From: Stomoxys calcitrans
Lineage: Eukaryota > Arthropoda > Insecta > Diptera > Muscidae
DNA length: 64,000 nt
Assembly (NCBI RefSeq): GCF_963082655.1
Contig: NC_081553.1
Location: forward strand, 191,893,732-191,957,731
Direction of reading: 5' to 3'
Of this stretch, positions 11,035 through 21,559 are shown one piece after another (the first letter of the stretch is position 1; every line of letters starts with the position of its first letter). The notes under the pieces are model-generated. The model saw only the letters and a program-made list of their open reading frames with translations, was not told the origin of the DNA and did not search any database. The translations under genes were made by a program, and so were the position numbers.

Positions 11035-11470
11035 GGCTTAATTGTAACGATGATCGGAGAAGCTGTGGTCATCCAACATTTTCTAGTGACATAACCATAC
11101 GCTGATATTCTCTTATACAAAGGTAACATCTAGTACCTCCTGCCTGTTCTTGGTAATAAAGGTCGGTTTCCGCGCAACCCTTTGTTGATATCCGAACTAT
11201 CTGGTGTTGGGCATTAGTAACACTTCCCATAATGAGGCTCTTTTTATCTGCCGAAGCGGCTTCAACCAGCCACTTAAGCAGCATCTCTGAGTCGTGAAGC
11301 ATATATAGGGAAGCCAGCTAGTGGAGGAGTTTATAAATGTCCAGGTTAGCTGCTGTAGCCACAGCATCCACAGAACTTAGCCACGGAAGAAGATGAAAGA
11401 ATTCTTATTGTAGGACCCGGCCTCCAAACACAAATGGTTCCTGAATAAAAACAACGCACAATGTGATAGA
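11035..11470 (-). mobile_element. LINE endonuclease fragment (R1/LOA type)
   Basis: Reads parallel to 29790-30320 of the long LINE: both share ACGATGATCGGAGAAGCTGT and CCTGCCTGTTCTTGGTAATAA. On the minus strand it encodes a damaged endonuclease C-terminus (SFSDHRYN, ITKNRQE-type). The open frame at 11069-11302 is part of it. The rest of that LINE copy is not present here. Confidence 0.65.
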
Positions 11471-11497
11471 ATCGAAAAATAAAAACTAGTAAAAAAT

Positions 11498-11968
11498 ATG
11501 CCATTTGAGAATCAAGAGAGAAAACTCTTTGAAATTTGAATTGGTTAGCGCTGAGGTGTTATCGAGATCACAAGTGTCATCTTAAATGGCAAAACAGAAA
11601 ACCAATCTCGGACAAAATTGAAAAAAAAAATAAACATTTAAAGTCGAATATCGTCCAATGCAGGGGAGATGCTGTATGGCTCAAGCGGACTTTTTTAAAG
11701 TCGAATATCGCCCAATGTTGGGGAGATGCTGTATGGCTCAAGCGGACTTTTTTGTATGGATTTTTAAGCACTAGAATTAAAAACAGAATTTTGGAAATCG
11801 AACCACTAATGAAGGGAGCCCGAACAATTTTTCTAAATACCGAGGTGACCAAATTTAGGCCACTACCAAGAGGCGCACGGACCACCCAGGGCCTTGAAAT
11901 TTTGATCTCGATAGCACCTTAGTTCTAACCCTTGCAAAGAGTTATCTCTACTTGTCCTCAAATGGCAT
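11498..11968. mobile_element. Unassigned 471-bp element with ~70-bp terminal inverted repeats
   Basis: The left end ATGCCATTTGAG to GTTATCGAGATCA matches the complement of the right end TGATCTCGATAGCACC to CTCAAATGGCAT, with about 80 percent identity by eye over ~70 bp. Inside, a 57-bp direct repeat starts at 11640 and 11697 (both contain GCTGTATGGCTCAAGCGGAC). A minus-strand frame of 102 codons crosses this repeat but shows no known domain. There is no clear target duplication. The right end abuts the tail of the LINE at 11969. It is probably a MITE or foldback element. Confidence 0.65.
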
Positions 11969-12134
11969 GGTAGGTTAGGTTAGGTTTAAGTGGCAGTCTG
12001 CCATCAGACTCACTTAGACGTTTTCATCCATTGTGATACCACAGGAACAGAAGAGAAGAAACCTTCTAGTTCCTACCGTTGAACCATCCAGATCGCTTTA
12101 TAAAGCCCAACAACTTGCGAATGATCACATCCGC

Positions 12135-12760
12135 TTAATCAGACAGGTTCTCAAAGAAATGAAAACCTAAAGTGGAACTCCTTCTGGTTGTAAGTGCGGG
12201 ACACACACACCGAAGGTGTTCTATAGTCTCTTCTTCTTCGATGTCCTTACAGATTCTGCAAAAGTTCTTGCTGGCAACCTTCAGTCTGTCAGCATGTTTT
12301 CCGATTGGACAGTGACCTGTCATAAAGGACACAAAAACTGAGACGTCTGTTCTAGACAGTGAAAGCAAATCGGTAGACCTCTTCAAGTCTAGATTAAGCC
12401 ACATAGTTTTGGTATGCTCACAGCCCCCTCTTTGTGAACATCTATCATTAGTTGTCCAACGGGCCAAGTCCTGAAAACTTAGCTTACATGTCGCCAGAAG
12501 CATACCCACTGATTCCAGTATCCCTGGAATGTGTAGGGTAGTTCCTAGTCTCGCAAGCTTGTCCGCTTCACAATTCTCTGGGATATCTCTGCGGCCCGGC
12601 ACCCAGAGCAGGTGAATTTCGAACAGTTCAGCCATCTCGTTGAGAGATCTCCGACAGTCGAGGGCGGTTTTTGGGTTCAGAAATACGTTCTCCAGGGATT
12701 TAATGGCTGCCTGGCTGTCGGAGAAAATATTAATGCCAATCGTCGCCATTCCACCACTTC
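12135..12760 (-). pseudogene. RNase H and C-terminal zinc motif of LINE copy A
   Basis: A 204-codon open stretch. It encodes INIFSDSQAAIKSL (catalytic Asp region), LLWVPGRRDIPENCEADKLA (last catalytic Asp) and CRICKDIEEEETIEHLRCVC, a C-x2-C-x10-H-x4-C motif usual at the end of RNase-H-bearing LINE proteins. The usual WVPGH is WVPGR, so the conserved His is lost. In a live element RNase H removes RNA from the RNA:DNA hybrid. Confidence 0.8.
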
Positions 12761-12835
12761 CTTAATTGCAAGGATCTCCGCTTGATGCACATTGCAGTGG
12801 TCGCGTAATATTTTCGATATTACTAGTTCTAGATC

Positions 12836-13489
12836 TTAAGAGCATAACCCAAAGCCCCCCTGGTCGTTTAGTTTGGAATCATCCGTACAGAAGTCTATGT
12901 AACTTCTGTTAACAGGGATATCGTAGTTCCAATTGGTTCTATCAGGAATAGTGGTACAGCAATTTTTATCAAAAAGCGGCTCAGGTAGGGTGTAATCCAG
13001 ACTGCCTGGAAGATCGGATATTGCATCAAGGATAACACACTGTCCGTAGCCGTCACATGACCAATGAGAAAGCTCCCTTAATCTCACGGCAGTGGTCGAT
13101 GCAATTTGTCTAGCCACAATGCCCAGAGGCATAAGATGTAGCATTAAATTCAGTGCATTAGATGGTGTCGTCCTAAGTGCGGCTGTGATGCACATACAAG
13201 CAATTCTTTGGATCCGGTTAAGTATTGAGCAGTAGGTGGACTTTTGAAGCGCCGTCCACCAGACCACAACACCATATAGCATGATAGGTCGGACAACTGC
13301 AGTATATACCCAATGCATAATACGCGTTCCAAACCCCCAACTCTTACAGATGTATAGGGCAAGAGTTGCCTTTTCCAAAATGTTGGATTTGAAGTTCAAT
13401 TTCCTGTCCAGCCAAACACCCAGGTATTTTGCGCTTTCTCTAAATAAAACATTCTCTCCTCCCAAGGAGACAGGTTGCACTGTAGGCAA
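12836..13489 (-). pseudogene. RT thumb/linker and RNase H start of LINE copy A
   Basis: Open frame of 217 codons with YLGVWLDRKLNFKSNI, VVRPIMLYGVVVWWTALQKS, RIQRIACMCITAALRTTPSN and YIDFCTDDSKLNDQGGFG. The last is the RNase H first strand, where TDGSK has become TDDSK. A frame break separates it from the RNase H body at 12750. Confidence 0.8.
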
Positions 13490-13870
13490 CTACTTCATGA
13501 TTGACGTCGGTTTTACATTATTGAAAGCACCTTCAATGTCAAGAAATGCTACCATTGTATATTCTTTGACAGCGAGAGAACCCTCTATGTAGCCGACTAG
13601 GTCGTGAAGGGCTGTTTCAGTGGATTTGCCTTTACCATATGCATATTGCTGCCGCGTCAGGAGATCTCCAGGGATCTTTGCCCTAAGATATGTTTCTATC
13701 AACCTCTCAAGAGTCTTCACCATAAAGGATGGCAGACTAATTAGGCGAAAATTGTTCGACTTCGTGTGGTAGGGTTTTCCTGCTTTCAGAATGAAAACGA
13801 CCTTCGTGTCCCTCCATCCCATAGGTATACATGACATTCTGATACAAGCAGAGTGCATCTCTCAAAGCCA
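13490..13870 (-). pseudogene. RT fingers/palm start of LINE copy A
   Basis: Encodes WRDTKVVFILKAGKPYHTKS, FRLISLPSFMVKTLERLIE, QYAYGKGKSTETALHDLVGY and VAFLDIEGAFNNV, the block A region with its Asp. Reading then jumps directly to the post-palm sequence LPTVQPVSLGGENV because of the internal deletion. Confidence 0.8.
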
Positions 13871-14205
13871 GGGAACTAGATTATCAGACTCAGCTTGTCA
13901 TTCATCCGGTAAAGCATCATCAGGGCCCGGCGACTTAAAGGACTCGAAACTTCTTATCGTCCAAAGGATTTTCGGCTCAGACACAATTTCCGTAATAACT
14001 TCCGACGAATGCATGACATTGACCACCTCTTCTGGCGCCACGTTGTGCGTTGGAGAATTTCCTGGGAAATGTGTGTCAACGAGTAGTTCTAGTGTTTACT
14101 CACTAGACAATGACCATACAGGGAATGTTTTTAATCAACTAAAGCTTGTGAACACACGTTTAAAACTGTCTACAGCCGTTCACATCTGACAACGTCTGGT
14201 GAACA

Positions 14206-15826
14206 TTTTTATACCCACCACCGAAGGATGGGGGTATATTCATTTTGTCATTCCGTTTGCAACACATCGAAATATCCATTTCCGACCCTATAAAGTATAT
14301 ATATTCTTGATCAGCGTAAAAATCTAAGACGATCTAGCCATGTCCGTCCGTCTGTCCGTCTGTCTGTTGAAATCACGCTACAGTCTTTAAAAATAGAGAT
14401 ATTGAGCTGAAATTTTGCACAGATTCTTTTTTTGTCCATAAGCAGGTTAAGTTCGAAGATGGGCTATATCGGATTATATCTTGATATAGCCCCCATATAG
14501 ACCGATCCGCCGATTTAGGGTCTTAGGCCCATAAAAGCCACATTTATTATCCGATTTTGTTGAAATTTGGAACAGTGAGTTGTGTTAGGCCCTTCAAAAT
14601 CCTTTGTCAATTTGGCTCAGATCGATCCAGATTTGGATATAGCTGCCATATAGACCGATCCTCCGATTTAGGGTCTAAGGCCCATAAAAGCCACATTTAT
14701 GGTCCGATTTCGCTGAAATTTGGGACAGTGAGTTGTCTTAGGCCCTTTGACATGTTTCTTTAATTTGGTCCAGATCGGTTCAGATTTGGATATAGCTGCC
14801 ATATAGACCGATCCTCAGGTTTAGGGTCTTAGGCCCACAAAAGCCACATTTATTATCCGATTTTGATGAAATTCGCGGCAGTGAATTGTGTAAGGCCCAT
14901 CGACATCCTTCGTTAATTTGGCTCAGATCGGTCCAGATTTGGATATAGCTGCCATATAGATCGATCCTCCGATTTATGGTGTAAGGCCCATAATAGCCAC
15001 ATTCATTATCCGATTTTGCTAAAATTTGGGACAGTGAGATGTGTTAAACCCTTTGACATATTTCTTCAATTTGGTCCAGATCGGTTCAAATTTGGATATA
15101 GCTGCCAAATAGACCGATTTCTTGATTTATGGTTTTGGGCCCATAAAATGCTCATTTATTGCCCGATGTCCCCGAAATTTGGAACAGTGAGTTAAGTTAA
15201 GCCCCTTGACATACTTCTGCAATATCGCAGAGATCGGTCCAGATTTGGATACAGCTGCCATATAGACCGATATCTAGGTTTTAGGTTTTGGGGCCATAAA
15301 AGACGCATTTATTGTCCGATGTCGCTGAAATTTGAGACAGTGAGTTTGGTTAGGCTCGTCGACGTCCTTCTTCAATTTTGCCCAGATCGGTCTAGATTTG
15401 AATATAGCTGCCATATAGACCGATCTCTGGATTTAAGGTTTAGGGCCCATAAAAGAGGCATTTATTGTCCGATTTCGCCGAAATTTGGGACAGTGCTTAG
15501 TGTTAGGCTCTTCGACATGTTTATGCAACTTGGCCCAAATCGGTCCAGATTTGGATATAGCTGCCATGTAGACCGATATCTCGATTTAAAGTCTTGGCCC
15601 CATAAAAGGCGCATTTATAATCCGATTTCACTGAAATTTGACACAGTGACTTATGTTCGGATTTTCGACATCCGTGTCCTATATAGTTCAGATCGGTATG
15701 AGGTATATGAGTATAAGGTATGAAATTTTCACCGAATTTTGATGAAAGGTGGTTTACATATATACCCGAGGTGGTGGGTATCCAAAGTTCGGCCCGGCCG
15801 AACTTAACGCCTTTTTACTTGTTTTT
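14206..15826 (+). mobile_element. Complete-looking mini-me/DINE-type element, type A
   Basis: It starts TTTTTATACCCACCACC and ends with a GGCCCGGCCGAACTTAACG-type GC-rich palindrome and CTTTTTACTTGTTTTT. ATACCCACCACC at 14211-14222 is exactly complementary to GGTGGTGGGTAT at 15770-15781, a subterminal inverted repeat. The core (TATATATATTC, GATCTAGCCATG, GTCC/GTCT run) lies at about 14298-14365. About eight tandem units follow, with TTTGGATATAGCTGCC at 14632, 14784, 14937, 15090 and onward (period 152-154). It is non-coding. The architecture matches dipteran mini-me and Helentron-associated DINE elements, which is inference from structure. Confidence 0.75.
14298..14365 (+). repeat. mini-me core: TA tract, conserved core and GTCY run
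   Basis: TATATATATTCTTGATCAG, then GACGATCTAGCCATG, then GTCCGTCCGTCTGTCC. The (TA)n/(GTCY)n pairing around a conserved core is the hallmark of mini-me elements in Diptera. Confidence 0.75.
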
Positions 15827-17864
15827 GTTTTTAAAGGTAGGTAAAAGTTGTTTTGTTCTGCTAAGAATTCAAGCTGTGTTCCATCCATCCAATGATTGTG
15901 TGTTTACTTGTCAGAGTTTTAGGAGTCATTTAAACTTAAGATTGGTATGTATACACATTTTGTAGGATTGATTTCATAACGGTCAAAAATTAAATTGACA
16001 ACTCGCGTTCACAAAATCATCCCCGCATGTTGACTATATTTTCAACAACGTCTGTTCACGAAAATGACACCAATGGTGTCAATGATTTAGTAACGTCTTT
16101 TTTCTATCAGTGTAAGGCCCCAAGAAGGAATCATCGTTCGAACTCTTCGCGAATCAGGTGCTTGATCAATGGATCATGACGCAGACTACAGCAGTCTAGA
16201 TTGGCCTTGGCCTACTTCCTAACTTTAAATCTGCCGCTTCTCTAAAAAACACACGCAGACAATCAACCATGACACTAACTTAAACTATTTTGAGTGGCTT
16301 AAAAAATGTTCACAAAAATATGTAGCTATGCGAAGAGGAGACACTTCTGCGGAGTTCCTTTCAATTTTTCATCGATTAGGATTATTCGTTAGAACCCTAC
16401 GCAAAACAGGCGTTTGACCGTTAAGGGATTCTGACACAGACTTCCAGAGTCAAGGTTTCAGCAGCAGACACTTCCACCTTGGCTATTGGGTCCTTGGAGT
16501 CCATTCTAAGCCTACTCCCTAGCATTAGATCTGCCGCTCCTCTGAAAACCACACGCAGACAATCAACCATACCACTATCTGATGCTATTCTGAGTGAAAA
16601 TGTACCAACTACGAGAAGAGAAGACATTTTTGCGAAGTTCTTTAAAATACGTCCATCCCTAACAAGTTGCACATCATTTTTTCAAGACCTTTATGCGAAC
16701 ATACTAATATTCCAAATGAACTCATAAAGGTTAAGAATGATTTCAATTAATTTCAACTTAAAAAAGTAAATTGTCTTAATCATCCTAATAACAATAAAAA
16801 TGACAAAACGGCCAAAACTAACAGCCGTCATAAAAAAAAACCTTAAAAGACTAACACATTTAGCCAATATACATATACCTCCATCTCCTAGGGCATTCAA
16901 ATGAGCGACCCCAAAGGTCAAAGCTTCTGGGCGTTTCACTTGGACCAGAACGATCAAAACGTAGCAATGCCTGGCAGCTAAAGGCTTTGGAAGCCTTTCA
17001 TTGTCAGGCCACAACAAAAGACAATGGAAGCTGCCAAAACATTTGAGAGATCTGAGCATCTTAGCAACTGAGCCACAGCAACAATGGCAACATCCCATCA
17101 ACAACAACTGCATCCAAACAATGTCTGCCACAAGCACAGCGTAGAAAAACAAAGTTATACGTGTCCTCTATGGCAAATACGTGGCGAATAAGCGCTGCAC
17201 TTCATCAAATCGATTTTCGCTGCAGATTTCTATCGCAAATGTCACGCACCCGAAAACTCTGCAACATCTAAAGCTTCAACTGCAGCTTCCTCTATGCTCT
17301 GGCTGCCGTAGCACAGGGCGAAAATGAAATGATCATCATCGGATGTTGATTTTAATATTCGATACAAATCGATTTTCAAATTATTAACATAAACGCTGTG
17401 TACTACAAAAAAAAAAAAACTCCCCGGTTTTAAGAGCACATTGTCCAACTTTTGTTTGGCCAGCTTTCTAGGAATCAGTTTTCAGACAGACAAAAATAGT
17501 GTCTGTAACATGGACTATTCTTTTTTCTGCCTCCCTGCCTGTCTGCTTTTTAGCCTCCAACTTGTGGCTTGAGGATGTGTTTCTAATTACAAAGTAAAGG
17601 TATTCTCACACACACAAAATCCTCTATCCAGGCAAAATTGGTCTATTTGCTGGATTTTTTGAGTAGACCAGAGATCATTGCTGGTTTTGATTTTATTTCC
17701 AACAACCACATCTGCCTAAGCTCCAGTTGTTTGAATGCAGCCCCATATCACATCAGCAGCAACAACAACCAATGTAATTGCCATGTGCAACAATTACAAG
17801 AGCAACAAGAGCTCCAACACTGGCCACTTGTATGGCCAAGTGATGGTGTTAGATACATACACTG
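15827..17864. other. No recognisable gene; contains a diverged ~260-300-bp duplication
   Basis: Two related blocks (about 16120-16360 and 16377-16650) share ACACGCAGACAATCAACCAT, GATCTGCCGCT/AATCTGCCGCT and GAAGAGGAGACA/GAAGAGAAGACA. No domain was recognised in any frame. The 153-codon minus frame at 16691-17152 is hydrophobic and Cys-rich but lacks protein-like conservation signs. Confidence 0.5.
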
Positions 17865-18345
17865 ACAAAAAAAAAATTGAGAAAATTAATACAAAAAATT
17901 TAAGAAATTTTATTCCAATATTTGGAAATTTTACTTAAAAATTTGAGAAAATTTATTTTAAAAATTTGACAAATTTTATTTCAAAATTTGAGAAATTTTA
18001 TTTTAAAATTTGAGAAATTTGATTTCAAAATTTAAGTAATTTTTTTTCAAAATTTGAGAAGTTTTATTAAGAAATTTGGGATATATAACTACATTTTTTT
18101 TTTAATAAAATTTGAAAGATTTTTCCAAAATGTAAAAAATTTATTCCAAAATTGAAGAAATTTTATTCCAAAATTTAAGAAATTTTACTTAAAAATTTAA
18201 GAAATTTTACTTAAAAATTTAGAAAATTTTACTTAGATTTAAGAAATTTTATTTTAAAAATTGGAAAATTTTACTCAAAATTTGAACAATTTTACTTATA
18301 TTTGGAAAATTTTACTAAAAAATTTGGAAAATCTTGTTTTCATTT
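17865..18345. repeat. AT-rich 22-23-bp minisatellite
   Basis: AAATTTGAGAAATTTTATTT-like units recur about every 22 bp (17964, 17986, 18008, 18030) with much drift. It begins after ACACTGACAAAAAAAAA, a sequence seen at the edge of many fly repeats. Confidence 0.8.
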
Positions 18346-18479
18346 CGCTCCTCGAAGAAAAAAAATCGTAACTCGGAATAGGTATCTATTACGGTGGTGG
18401 CATCAGACCGTAGCATGTTGTCCTCTCCTATGGGTAGTCGAGAGCACTTGTTGTCGAGAGTAATTCTTCAAGCGCACAA

Positions 18480-19103
18480 CTAGTCGTCAAACTAATTAAT
18501 GAGGAAGAGACGGATAAACCAGAGAGATGAACAGTTCGTCTCCAGCCTTTAAAGGTGGTGTTTCCGATTCAGACAGCGACAGTGTCAACGAAACAGTCAT
18601 CGCAGCCGAATCGAGAGATGAGGATAGCGGGATGAGGGCAGAAGTGAGCGATGGCTCACAAGTAGACTGAAAAGCGATCTGGCGCACGACGGAGGAGACA
18701 GAGGAGTGTGTACTGGCAGCGCAATCGGGCGAAAGCGCAGAATGCTGGAAGGTATAGAACTAAAATTTCAGGCACTTCTACGGAAGTTGGAAAGAGAATT
18801 AGATCTCCGGAAGAGCATAACACTGCCAAAACGCTGAAGAAGAAAAAGATCTTCCCGCTTCCAAGAACTAGGGGAAGACCAAGCCAGCCATCCCGCAATG
18901 GAGACTCCAGACAGTGTCCTGCGGAGGGAGTTGAAGTCAGAACAGGTACCTATTACGATGGTGGCATCAGACCGTGGCATGTTCTCCTCGCCTCCTATAG
19001 GTGTGGTTGCCTTGGTACCTGTAGTGGAGAGTAATGCTTCAAGCGCACAACCAGCCGTCAGACTAACAAATAAGGAAGAGACGCATGCCTCTAGTTAAAC
19101 GCA
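18480..19103 (+). mobile_element. LINE ORF1 fragment
   Basis: Encodes, with frame breaks, SSPAFKGGVSDSDSDSV, VIAAESRDEDSG, and a basic segment with YWQRNRAKAQNAGRYRTKIS, KTLKKKKIFPLPRTRGRP and SRQCPAEGVEV. The same sequence is present in reverse at 51700-52165, where it precedes further ORF1-like sequence. A basic ORF1 N-terminal region is typical of R1/LOA-type LINEs, so I infer an RNA-binding ORF1. No CCHC knuckles are seen here. Confidence 0.6.
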
Positions 19104-19419
19104 GTTCGTCTCCAGCCTTTAAGTAAAGGTGGTGTTTCCGATTCAGATTCAGACAGCGACAGTGTCAACGAAAGAGTCATCGCAGCCGAATCGAGAGATG
19201 AGGATAGCGGGATGACGGCAAAAGTGAGCGATGGCTTTGCTAAGCTCGATGAAGAAGGCAGAGGCCAGATCGCTTTCTCCGTCTGCTTGTGAGCTTAGCA
19301 AAGCCATCGCTCACTTTTGCCGTCATCCCACTGCCCTCATCTCTCGATTCAGCTGCGATGACTGTTTCATTGAGACCGTCGTCGGAGACACCACCTTTAC
19401 TTAAAGGCTGTGGACGAAC
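19104..19419. repeat. Inverted repeat (144/129-bp arms) built from the LINE ORF1 start
   Basis: The left arm 19104-19247 and right arm 19291-19419 are complementary apart from a few mismatches and small gaps; the inner ends are GCTAAGCTC and GAGCTTAGC. The spacer is 43 bp. The arms contain the ORF1 start region (AGCCTTTAAGTAAAGGTGG). The left arm continues the plus-strand ORF1 copy, so the structure is a head-to-head junction of two copies. Confidence 0.85.
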
Positions 19420-19424
19420 TTATA

Positions 19425-19642
19425 ACTTCCAACAACTGTGCCGAGTACGGTCCACAACGGTCTTTAACCTGATATAGCTCCCATATAAACCGACCCACGA
19501 TTTGACTTCTTGAGCCCGTACAAGCCGCAATTTTTGTCCGATTTGGATGAATTTTTGCATGTAGTGTTCTGTTATGACTTCCATGGTGGTGAGTTTCCAA
19601 GGTTCGGCCTGGCCGAACTAAGCACGCTTTTATTTGTTTTTG
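19425..19642 (+). mobile_element. mini-me type B 3' fragment
   Basis: Contains CCTGATATAGCTCCCATATA, GACTTCTTGAGCCCG and the end CATGGTGGTGAG, TTCGGCCTGGCCGAA, AAGCACGCTTTTATTTG. It is a 5'-truncated element joined to the palindrome arm. Confidence 0.75.
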
Positions 19643-21309
19643 TTTAAAATTAAATTTTAAAAATTTAAACATTAATTTTCCCGTGTATCGATCAGAATAT
19701 ACAGCGATAAATTTCGTTTTCTTTATGTAAGACAATCTGGCTGAGCATTTAATAGCTGTGCGCCGACGATTAAAAAAGTCCAACTACACGCACATGTTGT
19801 GCAAGGAAGCCAGAAAGCAGCAAAAAGGGTAAGGCGGCTAGATCGGTGCAACATACTTACATATGTCTGAACACAAGGGGCAACAGCTTCCACCATCACC
19901 ACCACCAACACCACATCCACTTCCATCAACCACATAGCAATGTTTGTCTAGCGTTTTCTGGCTTGTGCTTTACACCCCTACCAATGAGAGCTCCTTGAAG
20001 AATTTTCCAAATCCGATAAAACCGTATGGTCACTTCTTTATCACGGTTGCATTGCTATGTTCCGCCTGGATTAGGTATTCCAAAATACATATTTCTCGAA
20101 ATGATGTGGCTGTGGCCATGGCTGTGACTGTGTCTCAGGCTTGCAGCCTCATGTACGGCTGTTAGCTGTTCTAGTTGATGCAGCCGCTGTTATTGTTTTC
20201 GGTTATTTAAACTTAAATACTGTTGTAATATCGCAAATAAAACAACAAGCAAAGATTGATCATTTCAACTATTTTGCTGCATCGTCCTGCAGCACCTCCT
20301 CATCTTTACGCTTGCTTGAGTACCACAATGAAGAGGATGATGGTGATGAGTGCGCTGCTTTTGCTTGTTGTGTGCATAATCGTTTTGTACCAGGTTGCCC
20401 CCATTGCCAATACAATCATTGTGGCTTGGACCTGGTACCCACACCTCCTCCTCATAGAGCATCACTAAACCGAAAAAAAAACAAATTTAGCCGTTTAAAG
20501 ACAAGCAAAGAGACGAGATTGCTGCGACAACGAAGCAAAAGTTTACGCTTATGTTGGCCTAAGCTCAACTATGTTGTAGTACAAAAGAAATTTGACGCCG
20601 CTCTATTTTGTTTCGCATCGAAGATTTGAAGATACACACAGTGGTATCAAACAATCGACTGATTCCAGGAAAACATTTTTTGTTTGTACAACTTTTTGGT
20701 GGGTTTGTAAATACCAGAAAACATTGCAGGACTAGCTGGAAGCTGTTTGAATGGCTATGTTAAATTTTTGTGGGAATCCCTTTCAAAAAAAATTGGCATT
20801 ACCTATCCTAAATTGATTTCCATAAGCTAAAATATCGCAACTTTAGTTTCTATCAGCTAACAACAAAATTGTAGCCTACAATGGGACTAATTGTGACAAT
20901 TTTTAGTCTACAGGGTAGCTAAAACGAAGTGCAACTAAAAGCATTTGCCTCTGAGTTTGTTGACAAATAGAGTAATTCGTGATGGAGTTCAAGCGTAATG
21001 GTGTGACTAGGATATAAATTGGCTGGAAAATCACAACCGGTTATTATTGGCGAACTCAAACACCTCAAAGTGAACGAAATGTTTGTGTGCCCCACCATAA
21101 ATCGTTGTAATGAAAATGGTAGCACAGTTAAACGCCATGGTGGTGATTAAAAAAATTCTGCTATAACACTTGAAATAATTCGGTAAGTGAAGGTTCAAAT
21201 TCGGACGGCTCGAAATAATGGTCCCATTCAGGTGAAACCCAGCATGGACGTCGAGGATCTAATGCAGCACACCGTTCTAGAATTCAGCGAAAAACAGTAG
21301 AAACAATAA
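19643..21309. other. No recognisable gene; low-complexity open frames only
   Basis: The longest frame (20141-20629, plus, 162 codons) has no recognisable domain. An overlapping frame from 20329 starts with a hydrophobic stretch (SALLLLVVCIIVLYQVAPIA) that resembles a signal or anchor, but it is only 46 codons long. Neither has supporting context. Confidence 0.4.
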
Positions 21310-21545
21310 ATCGGGGGATCAGTGAATATGGCAGCTATATTCAAATATGACCATATTCGGGAAGGCTATGTTGGGTTCTAATATAACTCAATTTACTAAA
21401 TTTCGGATAATAAATACGCAACTTCTGGGTGAAAGACTTTAAATAGAGAGATCGGTACACAGGGTAGCTATATCCAAATAAGATACGTTCTGAACCATAC
21501 TCCGCACGGAAGTCGAAGGGCCTAACGCAGCTTTGGTCCTGCATC
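21310..21545 (-). mobile_element. mini-me type A fragment, reversed
   Basis: Contains TTTCGGATAATAAATACGC, AGGGTAGCTATATCCAAAT and CGAAGGGCCTAACGCAG, the complement of type A unit sequence. About one and a half units with no termini. Confidence 0.65.
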
Positions 21546-21559
21546 ACAAAGGGAGCATA

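Larger units (their letters stand above)
11969..14170 (-). mobile_element. R1/LOA-type LINE, copy A, with an RT palm deletion
   Basis: On the minus strand: the RT fingers (13490-13870), the RT thumb (12836-13489), RNase H, a C-terminal CCHC-type motif, then the 3' UTR and a TAACCTAACCTA tail at about 11970-11990. Compared with copy B at 26305, about 370 bp covering the RT palm with the YADD box are missing at 13490. A short ACT match at the junction suggests deletion by microhomology. The 5' side fades near 14170, just before a mini-me insertion. Inactive. Confidence 0.8.

Noticed and set aside
16691..17152. Possible membrane protein of 153 codons on the minus strand
   Set aside because: Hydrophobicity arises from AT-rich and CAA/TTG-rich sequence. 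No recognisable family, and the termini are arbitrary.
20141..20629. Possible host gene of 162 codons with a Cys/His-rich middle
   Set aside because: No recognisable domain, surrounded by low-complexity sequence, with overlapping frames of equal quality. There is no splice or promoter context I can defend.
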